Assembly: GCF_022376445.1 (NCBI RefSeq)
Contig: NW_025954981.1
Coordinates: 248,001-312,000, forward strand
Origin: Fomitopsis serialis
Taxonomy: Eukaryota; Basidiomycota; Agaricomycetes; Polyporales; Fomitopsidaceae
Direction: 5' to 3'
DNA length: 64,000 nt
Shown: positions 32,938 through 48,300 of the stretch, one piece after another
Position numbering within the stretch: the stretch's first letter is position 1
How the letters are laid out: each line of letters starts with the position of its first letter
Notes under the pieces: generated by a model
Seen by the model: only the letters and a program-made list of their open reading frames with translations
Database searches by the model: none
Told to the model about the DNA's origin: nothing
Position numbers and translations under genes: made by a program

Positions 32938-35052
32938 TTAAGATCTCTTCGCCGCCGTCTTCGGCATCCGCGGTGGCAGGTTCTGTTGGTAGAAGTGCTT
33001 CATCATAAGCTCAGTGTGCGTGATTGTCAGATTGAATAACGGCTGGGTCGCATTCTATCGAACCCTCCGTCAACAGTGCACCGGCATGACGAGCATGGGA
33101 GAAAGCTCACCACACGGTTCGCAGAGCCTCCGACGTACTTGTCCGCCCCTTCGTCCTCCAACCAGCACAGCGCGTCAAGATACGACTCCTCACGCAGGGT
33201 GTCCAAACGACCTCGTTCGTCCACCGAGCCGGCGACAACTGCGTCCGGTGAACTAAGACACCGCAAGGCAGACGAATGGTGGCACATACCGGTCATCTTA
33301 CGTGCCGCGTCTGCGCCCCAGCTTCGGAGAAGATCATCTCTCCGAGAGTGATCGGGAGCAACGCGGTGTTGTGCCGCTGAGAGACCGGCGAGGCAGTACA
33401 GAGTGTGGTACGAATCCGGGTGTCTGGCAGATGGCGTCAGCAACAGTAGCGTTCGATCCGGGGACCCAGGACTGCACGGTCGGACTGCGGGAGATACGAG
33501 GAGATCGAGCTTACTTTGGCGGCTTGTCTCTCAGTCCGCCGGCTGGGTGCTGTCCGGCGAACAAAACGTATTCCTGGAGCGCCTCCCGATTGAATAGTGC
33601 GTCTGCAGGCGGTTGAGATCAGTCGTTCCGGCCACAGCGCAACCACACGCGGGATAAGCCCGGCCATCATACACGACGACGGGGAATCCCGCGTAGGTCG
33701 GACGATGTACTCACTCACCGTCTATGTCGAGCCATTCATGGTCTGCCGTTGACGTTGGGCGATTTTCCGCCTCGGGTGCCGTCTCCTTCGATGGTTCGGG
33801 CGCGCCCGAGCCTAACAGGCCGTCCACGAGCGGGAAGCAGCCGCCCACCCACCAACTGTAGCATCCGTCCACGAGTTTGTTCGTCCGGCCCTTGAATCCT
33901 CCTAGTTCGATGCCAGTGCCCTGCATGTGCGTAAGCCAACGAAGAAGAGCACGGAGGTTGATCGTTGGCGGGATGCGGTCGACTGGGGCAGGGGCATCGG
34001 CAGACGGTGACTTGTAATAGATTCGGACATAGGGCTGCAGGAACACCCAGGAAGCTAGTGCGCAAAACGTATACCCGCCATGAGCTTCGCCCAAGACCGG
34101 ACGAGGCGCTGTTGGATCGTAGCCATCTGTGAAATGCGGACGTCAGCGATGGTCAGCGATGTAGCATAGCCCTGCTCCGTACCGCTGCTGAATGCCCAGT
34201 CTGGGAAAGAAGCGTTACCGAAGCCACCCTCATATGTTTGACAACTCGCGATGAACTCGGGAACACCCTCGAGCAGCTCGGGGGTTAGCAGATTGAGGAG
34301 CGTCGCGACAGCAAGGAGACAATACAGTCCTCTGCATCGCAGACTGTATGAGCAAGACCAACACCTGGCTTCAGTGAAGGCGCACACCTGACGTCCACCT
34401 CTCCGTGGTGGCTCACCAGGAAGGACCCATCGGGCTGCTTCACTGACATGAAGAATTCGTACATCTTCTTCCTGAGCTTGCGAAGTTACTTCTGGGACGT
34501 ACCCGACAGACACAACGACATACCTGTCAATGCTCTCCCAACCGCCGCCTGGACCAGGCTCTCCAACGACCGCAAGCGCAGTCACAGCGGCATAGGTTGC
34601 GAGGAGATGCGCAGCCTGTCCAGGACCTCCGCCAAACCCTCCCGACTCGTGCTGCATGGCAAGCAGCTTCTCGCGCGCCCTATCCAGTGGATTGTGAGTG
34701 ATGCGATCCACGGCGATGTAACGGACGAGGCTTACTTCCTCTTCGTCTCTCCATCTATCCCCACACCAAGACAGCTGAACGCTTGGAACGTCCAGTGCAT
34801 TAACCATGCCTGGCTCGCGTCCTGGCCTGTGTAGCGTTGCGGGAAGCCTTGTCGCAGATTCCGCAGGAGGTACTGCATATGGATGTTCCGCTGAAGAACG
34901 GCAGGTGCATTCTGGCTAGTTGCTGGATTCGCTGAAGCTAGAGATTGAGGAAGATGGGCCAAGAGTGTTTCTTCGGTATCCTGTTGGAGAAAGGACGTAG
35001 CAGTTGGGTAGCCATCCGTGGGTGTAGGTCGCAAGTCTCGAGCAGACGCCAT
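32938..35052 (-). CDS. RAM1: protein farnesyltransferase beta subunit
   Basis: Eight inferred exons (34736-35052, 34524-34679, 34388-34471, 34183-34331, 33719-34126, 33515-33602, 33111-33423, 32938-33054) give 543 residues. Prenyltransferase repeats are plain: GGFGGGPGQAAHLLATYAAV, SFLVSHHGEVDVRGLYCLLA, CQTYEGGFGNASFPDWAF, LGEAHGGYTFCALASWVFLQ. The catalytic zinc ligands are visible as Asp and Cys in LVDGCYSWW and His in DSYHTLYCLAGLS. With the alpha subunit it transfers farnesyl to CaaX cysteines, e.g. of Ras and of basidiomycete mating pheromones. The C-terminus (NATQPLFNLTITHTELMM) is typical of the family. A basic tail KTAAKRS ends the protein. Confidence 0.93.
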
Positions 35053-35394
35053 TACGAGTCAAATCAAACACTCGCTCGAAGTAACAGATCAAGAACGGGT
35101 CAACGACCGGGCTGAGATGTTAATTGTCCAAGCCAGACAGGAAATATTCGTGAATTGAGATTGGAGGTAAAGAGGAGAGTTAACATTCATGCAATATTCA
35201 TGGTGCACCAGAAGTTGGAAAAGGTGACAACTTCAACTCAAGCGCTGCGTGTCCCGATACAGCATCGATGCTCTTCTGATATTCCTACTGTCTACCGATA
35301 CATTTTCGTATGATTCATCTACAGAGCAATACACTTCACGTATACATCGACATAGGTGACATTTTGTTTTTGAGTGGCTGCTTGTCGATCGGAC
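35053..35394. other. short intergenic stretch
   Basis: The promoter of the farnesyltransferase gene and 3' flank of the next gene, which lie in tandem on the minus strand. No specific motif is claimed. Confidence 0.5.
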
Positions 35395-37951
<2,557 letters not shown>

Positions 37952-38488
37952 GGGTAGTGGAGGCGCGAGTAAGAGAGGTCTGAGGAGAAACTCAAGTGGA
38001 CTTGCCTATGCATCTTGATTTGACTCGACAGATCTCGATCACATCTTACAGTACTTATACCGATTAGATAGGCGCTCATCGTAGCGACTTACCGTCGCAA
38101 GTGCCACTGCCGATAGAAAAAAAAACAAGTTGGTGATCGTCAATAGACAGCGGGGAGGTGAATAGAAAGGAGACAACCAGATAACATTTTTCGAGGCAGA
38201 CGCAAAACTTAAAGGAACTCGTACAAAGGGGCAACAAAGGGGGGTGTTGGTCATGTGACCGTGGCAGCGGCCGCTGCCAGGTCGAATTCATCTCGTTCTC
38301 GGCCACCGTGAGGGATCCAAGACTTCTACATTCATATCCATGTTCAACGTCCTTTGTAGCGGCACCGTCAATACCTACGTGGCTGGGAAAGCTTCCGACA
38401 ACTAGGACGGTACTACAAGGTACGCACAGCTGACTAGCACTCGGACTAGTTCACTCAGCTCGCCACAGATCACATTACAGGGGCCACT
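37952..38488. other. intergenic, divergent promoters
   Basis: Shared upstream region of SPE3-LYS9 (leftward) and an F-box gene (rightward). It contains a run of nine A at 38118-38126; no further feature is claimed. Confidence 0.5.
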
Positions 38489-40266
38489 ATGTCCGCAGGT
38501 TATGAATCAACAATGCAGCGTGTCCTGGATATTCCAGAGATTGTGGAGATCATCTTCAGCTTTCTGGACAAGAAGGACAACATCAATAATGCATGCGTCT
38601 GTAGAAAGTGGTCCGACATCGCAGCGGACTCCGTATGGAGGAATATCGACGACATTACTCAGCTATTGCGCCTCCTCGCCCCTTTGGACACGCCACCGGC
38701 CGTCCATCCACTCCAATACTACGTGAGTGCCACCTAGACTTCTGTCTACGTGTGATCTAACCATCCTTCTAGACATTCACTCGAATGCTGAACGCGGAAG
38801 ACTGGCGACGCTTCGAGCGACACGCGCGCCGCGTACGGAAGCTCTCGTACGTGAGGGCACCCAATGATCTCAATTCCCCATATCTCGGTGGCCGTGTCCT
38901 CGACGAGATCGCCCGTTCGCGGACATCCATCAACATACTTCCCAACCTCGCGTCTTTAGAGTGGTGCAGCGACGAGACTCGGCATTCTCTCGTCTTCATG
39001 GGCCCGAGCGTCAAGCGCTTCTCCGTGTACCTGCATGAGAGCACGGACTATTCCCTCTCGGACCATTTCAAGGACGTCTCTGCTCGGATGCCATCTCTTA
39101 CGCACCTCGACTTTGCATTCGACTTTGCTGTACGCGACATCGAGGCAGACCTCATCACGCTCATTGGCGAGCTGCCACACTTGAAGCAGCTGACACTCCC
39201 CTCGTACAGTTTCACTTCAAGGATCGTGGAAGCTCTGTCTTTGCTGCCCAAACTCGAAACAATCCAGTTTGAGTTCTGGGAACGACAAGGAAGAGGCGAT
39301 CCTACTGACATCGCTGTGTTCTCACCGACATTGCGCGAGGAAGCCTTCCCGGCTCTATGGGATGTAAACCTCAGCGCGCATCTCCCGGACATGACACGGT
39401 TCATCACGAGCCCTCACGCACCTGCCCACCTCACTTCCCTCTACGTTCATCTACCCTCGGCGGCATCGCCGTCCGCCATCAACGAGTACCTCACTGCCGT
39501 GGCTGAAAACTGCCAGTTGCTGGAGAGACTCTACATGGATCTCTTCGTCCCACCCTTGCCTGGAGTGCCCCACCAGCCAGTCTACGCCGAGTCACTATCA
39601 TGGGGCGACCTCCGTCCGCTGCTCCTCTGCAAGCATCTCAGGGTCTTTGAGCTGACATGGACGTTGCCAGTCCTCATGCAGCAGGATGACGTAGAGGAGC
39701 TAGCGTCGAGCTGGCCTTCTCTGCGGATCCTCCAGCTCAACTGCCTGCCGAACCCCGTCTTCCCGCTCCCCCCGCCCGAGCTCACGCTTCGCGCGCTGAT
39801 GCCCTTCGCAACACATTGTCCCGAGCTCGAGGAGCTCGGCCTTGACGTCGATACCAACGCGGCGGAGCTCGCGTTCACCGCGCACGACGCTGCGGCGGCG
39901 GCGCCGCCACCCTTCCGCAAACTCAAGCGCCTGTGCTTCGGGCTGTCGCCGATTGCGGAGCCGGGCCCCGTCGCGCTGTTCCTCAGCCGGATGTGTGCGC
40001 TCGGGTGCGAGATTGCGGCGGGCCCGCGCGTGCCCGACGGGTTCAACGTCGTCTTCTCTGACTGGACGCTCGAGCTGCTGGACCGGTGGACGGAGGTGGG
40101 GAAGGTGCTCCCGCTGCTCGTTCGTTTGCGGATGGAGGAGCGGGCGCGGAGGCAGGAGCTGGAGAGGGAGGTGGAGGACCTGAGGATGCGATGTAATGTC
40201 CTCGTGGAGCGGGCCACGTTACCGGAGGGCGCGCTCAATGCAGACGGCTCGTGCTTGGTGCTATAA
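38489..40266 (+). CDS. F-box/LRR-type protein (intact)
   Basis: Two exons (38489-38722, 38773-40266) give 575 residues. The F-box lies at about residues 12-50 (LDIPEIVEIIFSFLDKKDNI, NACVCRKWSDIAADSVWRNI), followed by a conserved WRRFERHARRVRKLSY block. A long leucine-rich-repeat-like body follows (LPNLASLEW, MPSLTHLDF, LPHLKQLTLP, WPSLRILQLN, CPELEELGLD). The C-terminus is a charged coiled-coil-like helix (LRMEERARRQELEREVEDL). The F-box should bind Skp1 in an SCF ubiquitin ligase, with the LRR part choosing the target, which cannot be inferred. A close but frameshifted relative lies at 30.3-32.0 kb. Confidence 0.88.
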
Positions 40267-40765
40267 TTGTGGGTGTGTTTATGGGAGCTGTGTAGTATGC
40301 TCTTGCGCTGTCTTGGTTCGTACGCTCACAAGGTTCTTTGATCAGGTCCACGCTATTGTATTGCTTACTGTACTACATCCCACTCTTGACTTGTACTGTA
40401 CTGTGAACATCGCTGGCAGTCTGAGTGGCTGGCGGTGCCTATATTTGCCCTTCCATGGCCGACAGGGAATTGCTCCTCGCATTCTGTTCGTCGAATGAAC
40501 TGTTGGGATATGGTGAGTTGCTGTCCTGGAGAACCGTGGTCTGCTCTTGCGACTATATTTGAAAGTACGCGTTTGTGGCGCGGATTCACGTGACTACGTC
40601 GTACAAGACTTTCTTCTTGCAGAAGGGCGCCTTCTAATCGTAGCGGCGCAAGCGCCGATCCCCGACTCCTGCATGGCACAGCTACTCAGCCTGCCACAGC
40701 AGCACCATAGTATATTATGTGTGTATTGTAATATTGTACCATCGGAATGGTATGGAGACTCAATT

Positions 40766-40816
40766 GGAAGCCCTCACGCCCGCGGCGGCTTCGCCGCCCG
40801 GGCGTCTCGGGCTTCC
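40766..40816. repeat. GC-rich compound hairpin
   Basis: The outer arms GGAAGCCC and GGGCTTCC (8 bp) enclose an inner stem of GCCCG plus GGCGGC, with one bulged base, pairing with GCCGCC plus CGGGC around a TTC loop. It stands out from AT-richer flanks. About 500 bp after the F-box stop and 770 bp before the MPI start; function unknown. Confidence 0.8.
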
Positions 40817-41524
40817 ACGAGTCTGAGCTAAGTACACGGTGAACTTACTTACCATAATACATAAGCACTACAGTGCATGCGAGGGCTCCCAACGTAATAG
40901 AGGCCCTCTTGCCTTTGGGAGGAGTTATTTGGTGGTCAAAGATCCAGACGTCCAGACGCAGCCAGATGCGCGGTCGGATCCAACTGCCTCGAGCTGCCTC
41001 GTAAGACACTCGAGCATTGCTGCGATACCGCTTATGGGAATTGTAAGTCACGTGTTTTCCACGGAGGGAGCGGCATCGCCGGCTGCGAACGACTTATGGT
41101 CGACAAAGCCCTCCTCTCCCTCCGGTCGGAGTCGGGGATTCTGTCGGCCTGTGGTACTTACTCTGTGAGTTTCGTCTACTCTTCGAAGCTCATTTAATTT
41201 GCTTCTTACCAGTTGTCACCTCCCATCTGACTTCTATTTCTATGTCAGTTCAGAACCTCTCAATTTGAATGATGTGAGTATCCAGACTGACCCTCAACCC
41301 CCCATACGCGACGAAGACTCACCCTTCTTGTATGGATCATTTTAAATTGAACATGTATCTCTCGCTACGTGGGAATTCGTGTGGAGGGAGAGCTAGCTAA
41401 TCAATTTCAAGGCTTCCAAACGTGAAGAGTTTGTCACAGTTGCCATTCACGAGCACCAAGGACATGACGTCACGCGTTCGTCAGTCCGTGAACGTTGGCC
41501 ACTCCGTCGCGCTCGCGGGCGAGG

Positions 41525-41531
41525 TATAAAG
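41525..41531 (+). promoter_or_regulatory. TATA box of the MPI gene
   Basis: TATAAAG, 52 bp before the start codon at 41583. Supported by motif and spacing only. Confidence 0.45.
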
Positions 41532-41582
41532 CTATAGCTGTCGCCGCAACTCAGATACAAATCCCCGCTACAATTGTCCGCA

Positions 41583-43137
41583 ATGCCGAAGACAACGCTC
41601 GGCAATACGCCGACGACGCTCATCCGCCTCCGCACTGCCGTCCAGCAGTACCCGTGGGGCAAGCAGGGCTCGGCCTCCCTTGCCGCTCGTCTCGCCAAGA
41701 ACAGCGTCGGTCCTGACTTTTCCATCGACGAGAGCAAGACGTATGCAGAGGTACGCGTCCCACCTCCCCTCACCGATCAATGTCGACCACTAGTACTCAT
41801 CGCACGTAGATCTGGATGGGCACCCATCCGAACGGGCCCTCACACCTCTACGATGCACCCGACACGTCCCTCCACTCCATAGTCGCCTCCAATCCCGCCG
41901 TGAATCTCCCACCCTCCTCCACCGCTCAGACCCAATCCAAAGTTCCCGTGCCCGCAACTTCCTCCGATTCGCCTACTGCAGGCGGCGGCGGCACGCACAT
42001 TCCTTTCCTGTTCAAGATCCTGTCTATCCAAAAGGCACTGCCTCTCCAGGCCCACCCCGACAAGGACCTCGGCGCGCGGCTCCGCTCCCAACACCCCGAC
42101 CTCGCTCCGGACGCGAACCACAAGCCTGAGATTGCTGTGGCAATCGGAGCACCGCTCGAGGATGCGCGCGAGGGCGAGAGCTTTACGGGTTTTGTGGGAT
42201 TCCGACCCCTCGAGGACGTCGCTGCGAGCCTGAGGAACGTGCATGAGCTGCGGCAGGCTGTCGGAGACGAGCAGGCTGTTGACGCGTTCGTGCGCGAGCC
42301 GAACCGCGAGGGGCTGAAGCGTGTCTGGGGAGCGTTGCTGAAGAAAGGGCCGAGCGGGGAGGTCAAGCCGTTCGTGGAGAAACTGGCCGAACGTGTGCAA
42401 GGGGGAGGCACGGACGGACTGACGGAGGAGCAGGCGTGGCTAGTGAACAAGTAAGGGGTGCCTTCCAGTCGTTCTTCAGGCTCATGGATATCGTGCTGTC
42501 TACAGAGTCTCACAACAGTACCCGGGCGACGCAGGTGTGTTCGCGACAACATTTTTCATGAACTTCGCGAAGCTTCGTAAGGGTGAAGCGCTCTGGATCG
42601 GCGCAGACGAGGTACATGCCTACCTTGAAGGAGGTGAGTCCCTTGCACAACCACGCCCTTGCGTGAGCTCACGTGACCGCGTCAGACATCATCGAATGCA
42701 TGGCCATCTCCGACAATGTTCTCAACGCCGCCTTCTCGCCACCCTCTGAGCTCGCGGCACAGATCCCCATATTCGTCGACATGCTCACCTACACCGCGCG
42801 CCCCGCGGGGCACTGGGCGCTCCCGCCCAAGGCGTATGCGCGGGGAACGCACGGGCGCACGACCGCGTACGACCCGCCGCTGGAAGAGTTCGCCGTGCTA
42901 CGGACAGTGCTGGGGAACAGAGAAGGGAGGGAGGTGCTGAAAGTGCGCGGACCGCTTGTGGGGATTGTGACGAAGGGTGCGGTGGCGGTGAGTAGCGGTG
43001 GGGAGGATATGGTGCTTGACGAGGGAGGCGTGGTGTATGTCGTGCATGGGGGAGCGGGCGAGCGCGAGGTGGGGATTGAGCTGAAGGAGGCAGGTGTGAA
43101 TGGGGAAGGCGAGGTCTGGTGGGCGGTGTGTGAGTAG
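41583..43137 (+). CDS. PMI40: mannose-6-phosphate isomerase (type I)
   Basis: Exons 41583-41750, 41810-42450, 42506-42633 and 42686-43137 give 462 residues. It interconverts fructose-6-phosphate and mannose-6-phosphate, feeding GDP-mannose for glycosylation and cell-wall mannan. Family motifs are in order: VQQYPWGKQGSAS, YAEIWMGTHPNGPS, the zinc ligands Gln and His in LPLQAHPDKDLGARL and Glu in NHKPEIAVAIGAP, then GEALWIGADEVHAYLEGDII with the fourth ligand His. The last exon is the variable cupin domain. The start MPKTTLGNTP was preferred over an in-frame ATG three codons upstream. Two decayed relatives lie elsewhere in the window (17.8 and 28.6 kb). Confidence 0.96.
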
Positions 43138-43445
43138 AGGATTTGAATGCGTCAGAGAGTTGATGTTCATAGAAGTATTGCCATTGGGAGATGGGCAGCT
43201 GGTGGCTATCTTGGGCAGCTGACTGCTGGTTATTGACCAATTAATCATAACTGCAGTTGTGCGTATTAGTTTTGTCAACAATTGTCTCATCCTGAACATT
43301 GAACTCAACAAAGTGTTCTAGTGGCTGAGCTGGTTGTGGGTCACGGTCACCTGCTCCGCGGTAGCGGCGCTTAGTACGCTGAGCAGCCACAGTTCAAGTA
43401 CTTACTTACACGATTCGACCTACGACAACGAGTGGCACCTCGAAC
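43138..43445. other. short intergenic stretch
   Basis: The 3' flank of MPI and promoter of the next F-box gene. No specific feature was recognised. Confidence 0.5.
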
Positions 43446-45084
43446 ATGTCTGCCCCCACCATGTCCGATTGCCAGATCACTCCACAACACTCGGTGCTGT
43501 ACAACATCGACATAACGTACCACATCATGCAATGCCTTGCCCCAGAAACCGAGTCGTTCTCCAAGGTCATTCCGAGTCCACGCGAGAACTTGGGTACACT
43601 CGCACAATGCGCCCGCACCTGCAAATCCCTCGCCGAACCTGCAACGGCCTTACTATGGAGATCCCTGCCATCGCTGATACCGCTTCTGTCTATCCTGTCT
43701 GGCTTTCATAGCATACGTGTGGACGGCGAGGAGCAGCATAAAGCCATGATACATATTTCCGAACCAAAACTGTGCTGGGTACGATCTCCAAATTGCGATG
43801 CCCATGTCCAATTCATTAACTCTCTTCCACCAGACTATCAGCGGGAATATCTCCGATTCAGATCGCGAGCGATTCATGCACTACGCTCGGTTCGTGTGGG
43901 CTCTCAGTATCGGGAGTGACCACATCCATCGATCCGTCATGACTATCCTAGTGGTCAACTTTGGCAGGGAATTTCTGCCACGGCTGCGATCTGTCAACTG
44001 CCATTCGACGGCTTGTGCACATGTGCTCCTTCCCTTCCTGACGCCTTCGCTCACGTCCCTATACTGGGAAGACCGCAACTCCAATGGCGACGCCAAGCTG
44101 GCAGTATTCTCTGAAAAAATCGCATCGCAAATCTCGACGTTAGCCCCCTTTCTCGAGGAGCTCAATGTCCCTCGATGCAACAACACGTCGGTCTTCTTTT
44201 CGTTTGGCAAGTTTGAACGATTGCGCTCCCTGGACATTTCGGGCACGCCACGAGTCCTTGGATGGACCGTGCTTCAAGCGATCGGATCCCTCGAGTACCT
44301 CACCAGAGTTTCAATACCCAGTGCGGTCATTGGCTTCCAGCCTGGCGACCATTGTCGAGGATTTCAGGCGTTGACAGATCTCACCGTCGCGCACCGCATC
44401 CAGGGAACACAGCTACTGCGGTTGATTACCCCTCCGAAGCTTCGACGTCTCAACTTCAGAGGTGGCCTGAGCCTCACCGACTTCTGGACTACAAAAGAGA
44501 TCCGCGAAGGGGTTGAAGTGTGCCTCAGCAAATGCGCGGGGACATTTGAAAGCTTCGTCATCGACGAGTTCGAACCTCGCACCGTGGAACCGCTGCTCGC
44601 GACCGCAATGTGCTTTTTCCACATGAAGAATTTACGGACGTTCTACTGTTCTCGAGGGATGAAGACGATGTCCTTGACCAACGATGGTCTTCGTGCGATG
44701 GGCAGGGCGTGGCCATGTCTGGAGGAGCTGGTGGTAGACTGGTCAACTGCAAATCGCTTGGATCCGGACGATCACGTCCCGTCGTTACAGGGCGTTATCG
44801 ACCTTGCTCACGCATGTCCCAGACTTAAACGAATCAGCCTAAGCTTCGTGCGTCTGGTGCTGGCTCCAAGAGAGGATCCATATCCCGAATTAGTACACGG
44901 GTTGGAGGAGTTGTCCCTGAGCAAGGCCATTGTCCGGGAGCCGGTAAACATAGCGAGGGTGATCGACCGGATGTTCCCCCGCGTAAAGCTGGACCCCGAG
45001 CAGCTGCAACCTGGGGAGAAGATTTCCGACCTGTTTCGTGTGCTTCACCTTGAGAAGCGGGCTAGGCTGGCTGGCGAATCTTGA
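43446..45084 (+). CDS. F-box/LRR-type protein (intact), second subfamily
   Basis: Two exons (43446-43778, 43834-45084) give 527 residues. The N-terminal F-box-like segment is degenerate (YNIDITYHIMQCLAPETESF, CARTCKSLAEPATALLWRSL). After the intron come DSDRERFMHYARFVWALSIG and a leucine-rich body (LPRLRSVN, FLEELNVPRCNNTS, RLRSLDISGTPRVLGWTVLQ, WPCLEELVVDW, CPRLKRISLSF). It probably acts as an SCF adaptor. A second ATG five codons downstream is an alternative start. It is more similar to the frameshifted copy at 23.1-24.7 kb than to the F-box gene 3 kb upstream. Confidence 0.85.
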
Positions 45085-45201
45085 AGCTCTTGTCATGGAT
45101 TCACACCAATTACATACCTTGAACTGTATCTAATGCACATGTCACGCACTGACGAAGTAAGTATTTGAATAGAAATCGAATGTTGGACGCAGCAGGCTTG
45201 A

Positions 45202-45296
45202 ACGCGTCTGTGGCTGATGGGACTTCGGCATTCTCGGCATTGGCTGAGCAGCAAATCGGCATAGATGCCGACATGCAATCCCTGCCCTCGACGCGT
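45202..45296. promoter_or_regulatory. two ACGCGT motifs upstream of the homeodomain gene
   Basis: ACGCGT occurs at 45202-45207 and 45291-45296, with a near match ACGCGC at 45302-45307, all within 180 bp before the start at 45379. In yeasts this is the MluI cell-cycle box recognised by MBF at G1/S genes. Use here is an inference. Confidence 0.4.
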
Positions 45297-45378
45297 CTTG
45301 GACGCGCCTGTCCCTTCTATCTTTCTCTACGCTACCCATAAGGGCACAGTCTGCCTTTTTGGCACTCAAATACCAACC

Positions 45379-48300
45379 ATGTCTAGATATGCGACACGCA
45401 CCCTTCGTTCTACACTACAAGTGTCGCCGGACGAAGACATCAAGCCGTTGACGACCAAACATCTACACCTCTCTAAGGAACACCGAGCGGAACTGGAGGA
45501 GATATGGGCGAAGGATACGAGGACACCTTCCCTTGAATCTCGTAGAGCCTGGGCGGAGGTGCGGAACATCGAGCCTTCCAACGTGCATAACTGGTTTCCC
45601 CGCAAGCGATTGCGAACCATACAGCTGGGCCTGCCAGTGTCGGAAGGTTCCTACGAGCTGCGATCAACAGTCAGCACGAAGTTCGGCACGGCCTCATCCT
45701 CAACTGCTTCCACTCGAATAAAGCGAGAACGTTCGCCTTCCCCTCTTCTCTCTCGGCCAGTGAAGAAGCGGCGAAAGACAATCATCTCTGTGACGACACA
45801 GTTAGCATCTCACTCGGGGTCGCGGGCGAAGAGTACATCGCTGTTGAAAACGGAGGGCATATCTGCACCCCTTCCTGTCAGACACACCCGAAAACACGCC
45901 ACGAATCCCCATCCAGCCTGCATGACCTGTATAAGGACGCATACAGTCACCTTCTCGGACGATCTACCGCCTTCCTCCCCTCCCCCAAGTTCTCCTTCAG
46001 CTGTGCCCGCACTCACCTTTTCTTCCGACCCTTCTTCCTCGGACGCTGGCCTGGAGAGCCCTCTGACGCCCATCGCTTCAGATGGCGAAGAGGCGGAGGT
46101 CGAGGACTACCTCGTTGCGCATCCCACGACGACGGATCCAATGCGCATACATCCACCCCCTCGCAGGCTTGTCCCCCGATCAATCACGCAATCTGCGAAA
46201 ATGGACGCATATATGCGTCCCGATGGCATGCAAGAGCCTCAGGGACCCGGGACTGTAGCGAACGATCAGGAGATCCTCTCGTTCAGCCCGAGCCCAAGTC
46301 CGGAACCTGAAGTCACGTCTGTCCGAGTCCCTGCTACCGCACCCCTGCCGCGTCGAAACAAGAAGCGAGTCAGGTTCTCCGAACAGACTCTGACGTTCCT
46401 TGTCGATCCCTTCCGTTCTGATCACCGCTTCTCGTTCGACGCTGACTCGACAGCAGAAGATGCTGGTTCGCGTGCTGAGGTGCTTTCGTCGCCGTACTCT
46501 GTATTCGCTCTGGTGCCTGCTTCACCGGTGCACCCTGCTGCTGCTGCGTCTACAGAACCCCCTGCTTTGGCCTCTGAATCTAATGCTGTCACCGACAAGC
46601 CCGTTGCTGCCACGTCTGAGCCTATTGCTGTCGCATCTGGCTCCGCTGCTGCTACCTCTGTATCAGCTTTCTCGACGCGCCCTTCTGCTGTCTCGAACTC
46701 TACGTCAGGCTCCATACCTACGACGATTGTTCCTTCAACGTCCGACTCCATCACTACGACGTCTGGTCCTTCGTCAGCTTCCCACACCATTTTATCGGCT
46801 CCTCGCAATACCTCTCCACCGTCTGCTTCCGCCGCCGCTCTGAATGCGCCTGCTTCTTTCGCCACTCTGGATGTACTTGCTTTCTCTTCTCTGGTCGCCG
46901 CGCCCGACGCTCCTACCCGCGCTGAATCGTCTCCAGCTGACTCTGACGCTCTCCACTCTGCTAGTCCTACTCTGCGTGCTCGATCTCTGTACACTGCAGC
47001 TCCTGCTCCTGTGACGACTGATGCGCCGACGCTTTGCTCCACTGCATCTACGGGTGATCAAAGACCTCAGACCCTGAAATCTGTGCCGTTGAGGCTGTCT
47101 CCGTCTCGGTTCTCCAGACCCCTCGCTCTTCCAGATTTCGCCGAGGTATCTCCTCGACCGCCGTCGCAAGGGGCGGATGTTCTGCCGTACAAACACTCTG
47201 CGGTTGCTTTGCGAGAAGAAGAGGAAGAGGAAGAGATGTGCGCGGTCAAGCAAGAGGAGGAAGAGGCCCCGGACGGACCTGGTATCGGTGAGTTGGTTAT
47301 ACATTTAATGCATACGGTGCGAGGTACAGATGCCGTTGACAGGTCCTGTCGCGAAAATGGCGCCGTCTGTATTCCAGCTTTGTCTCGATAGTTCGGCAGG
47401 GTGTGCGCCCGCAGAAGACCCAGTTGGTGAGTCATGGGTCTACATCTGTCCTCGTAAACCAGGGGCATATCCGCTTCGGGGTTGGTTGTTGACTTGCGGT
47501 AGATTCTGCGGTGCGAACAGGTGACACGGCCCAGACATTGATCGTACGACCGAAGGAAGAAGAGGACATGGAGATGATCATGGATGATGGTGAGCAGCCC
47601 GACTGTCCTCTTCTGTAAGCAGTTGGGTGCATCCTGAACGATTCATACTCTATGTCCGACGTCGTACAGCAACACTCCCAATAAGCAACCATCGCACGAA
47701 CGTGTCCCGGCTTGTCAACGAGATACGTGATGGTCGGTGCTGCCATTTGATGTCGAACCACATCTAATTATACTACGTGCGGCTCGCAGAACCTCCGGTG
47801 ATCGCTTGCCTCCAACCAGCAGTCGAGTCCTTGTCGCTCGTAGACTCAGACGATGAAGGTGCGTCACGCTTACCTGTGGTGTCTCGTCCGTCGTCCGTCG
47901 TCCGTCGGTGTCTCTGACCACGCTGGCATATTTTACACTGATGTTGAACATTCATCAGAACCACTTGCGCTGGTAATCGCTCGACAAAGGCTTGTCAAGG
48001 TGGAACACATGGAGGCAGTTGTGCGGAAAACGGGCAAGGGAAAGAAGAAGCAAGACACCGCACAGAAAACGCCACGACGAAAGGCAAAAATAGAGAAGGC
48101 GGGAACAAAAGCCAAGGCAACTGTGAAGTCCGAAGGAAACCGCAAGGCTATGCTAGATGCAGAGGTAGCTCAGACGGAGGCGATCGGTATGTCATCTGCA
48201 TGCCCGCGACATTTAGTGGTTCTATCGATTCTGGCCGCAGTATCTGACTTTGTGAGGATAGACACGGGGTCGAATCGGACCGTCACATCTGGTCAGTGCC

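Larger units (their letters stand above)
40267..41582. other. intergenic with a strong GC hairpin
   Basis: No gene was recognised between the F-box gene and MPI. A stable hairpin at 40766-40816 and a TATA box at 41525-41531 are listed separately. Confidence 0.5.

Noticed and set aside
33240..33310. Possible extra intron in the last third of the farnesyltransferase gene
   Set aside because: Its GTAAG...CTTAG removal (49 nt) would shift the frame away from the conserved YVGGSANRV end; reading through keeps it.
45265..45378. Earlier in-frame ATG for the homeodomain protein
   Set aside because: The 38 extra residues include the ACGCGT promoter motif region and lack similarity to the domain start; ATG 45379 fits better.
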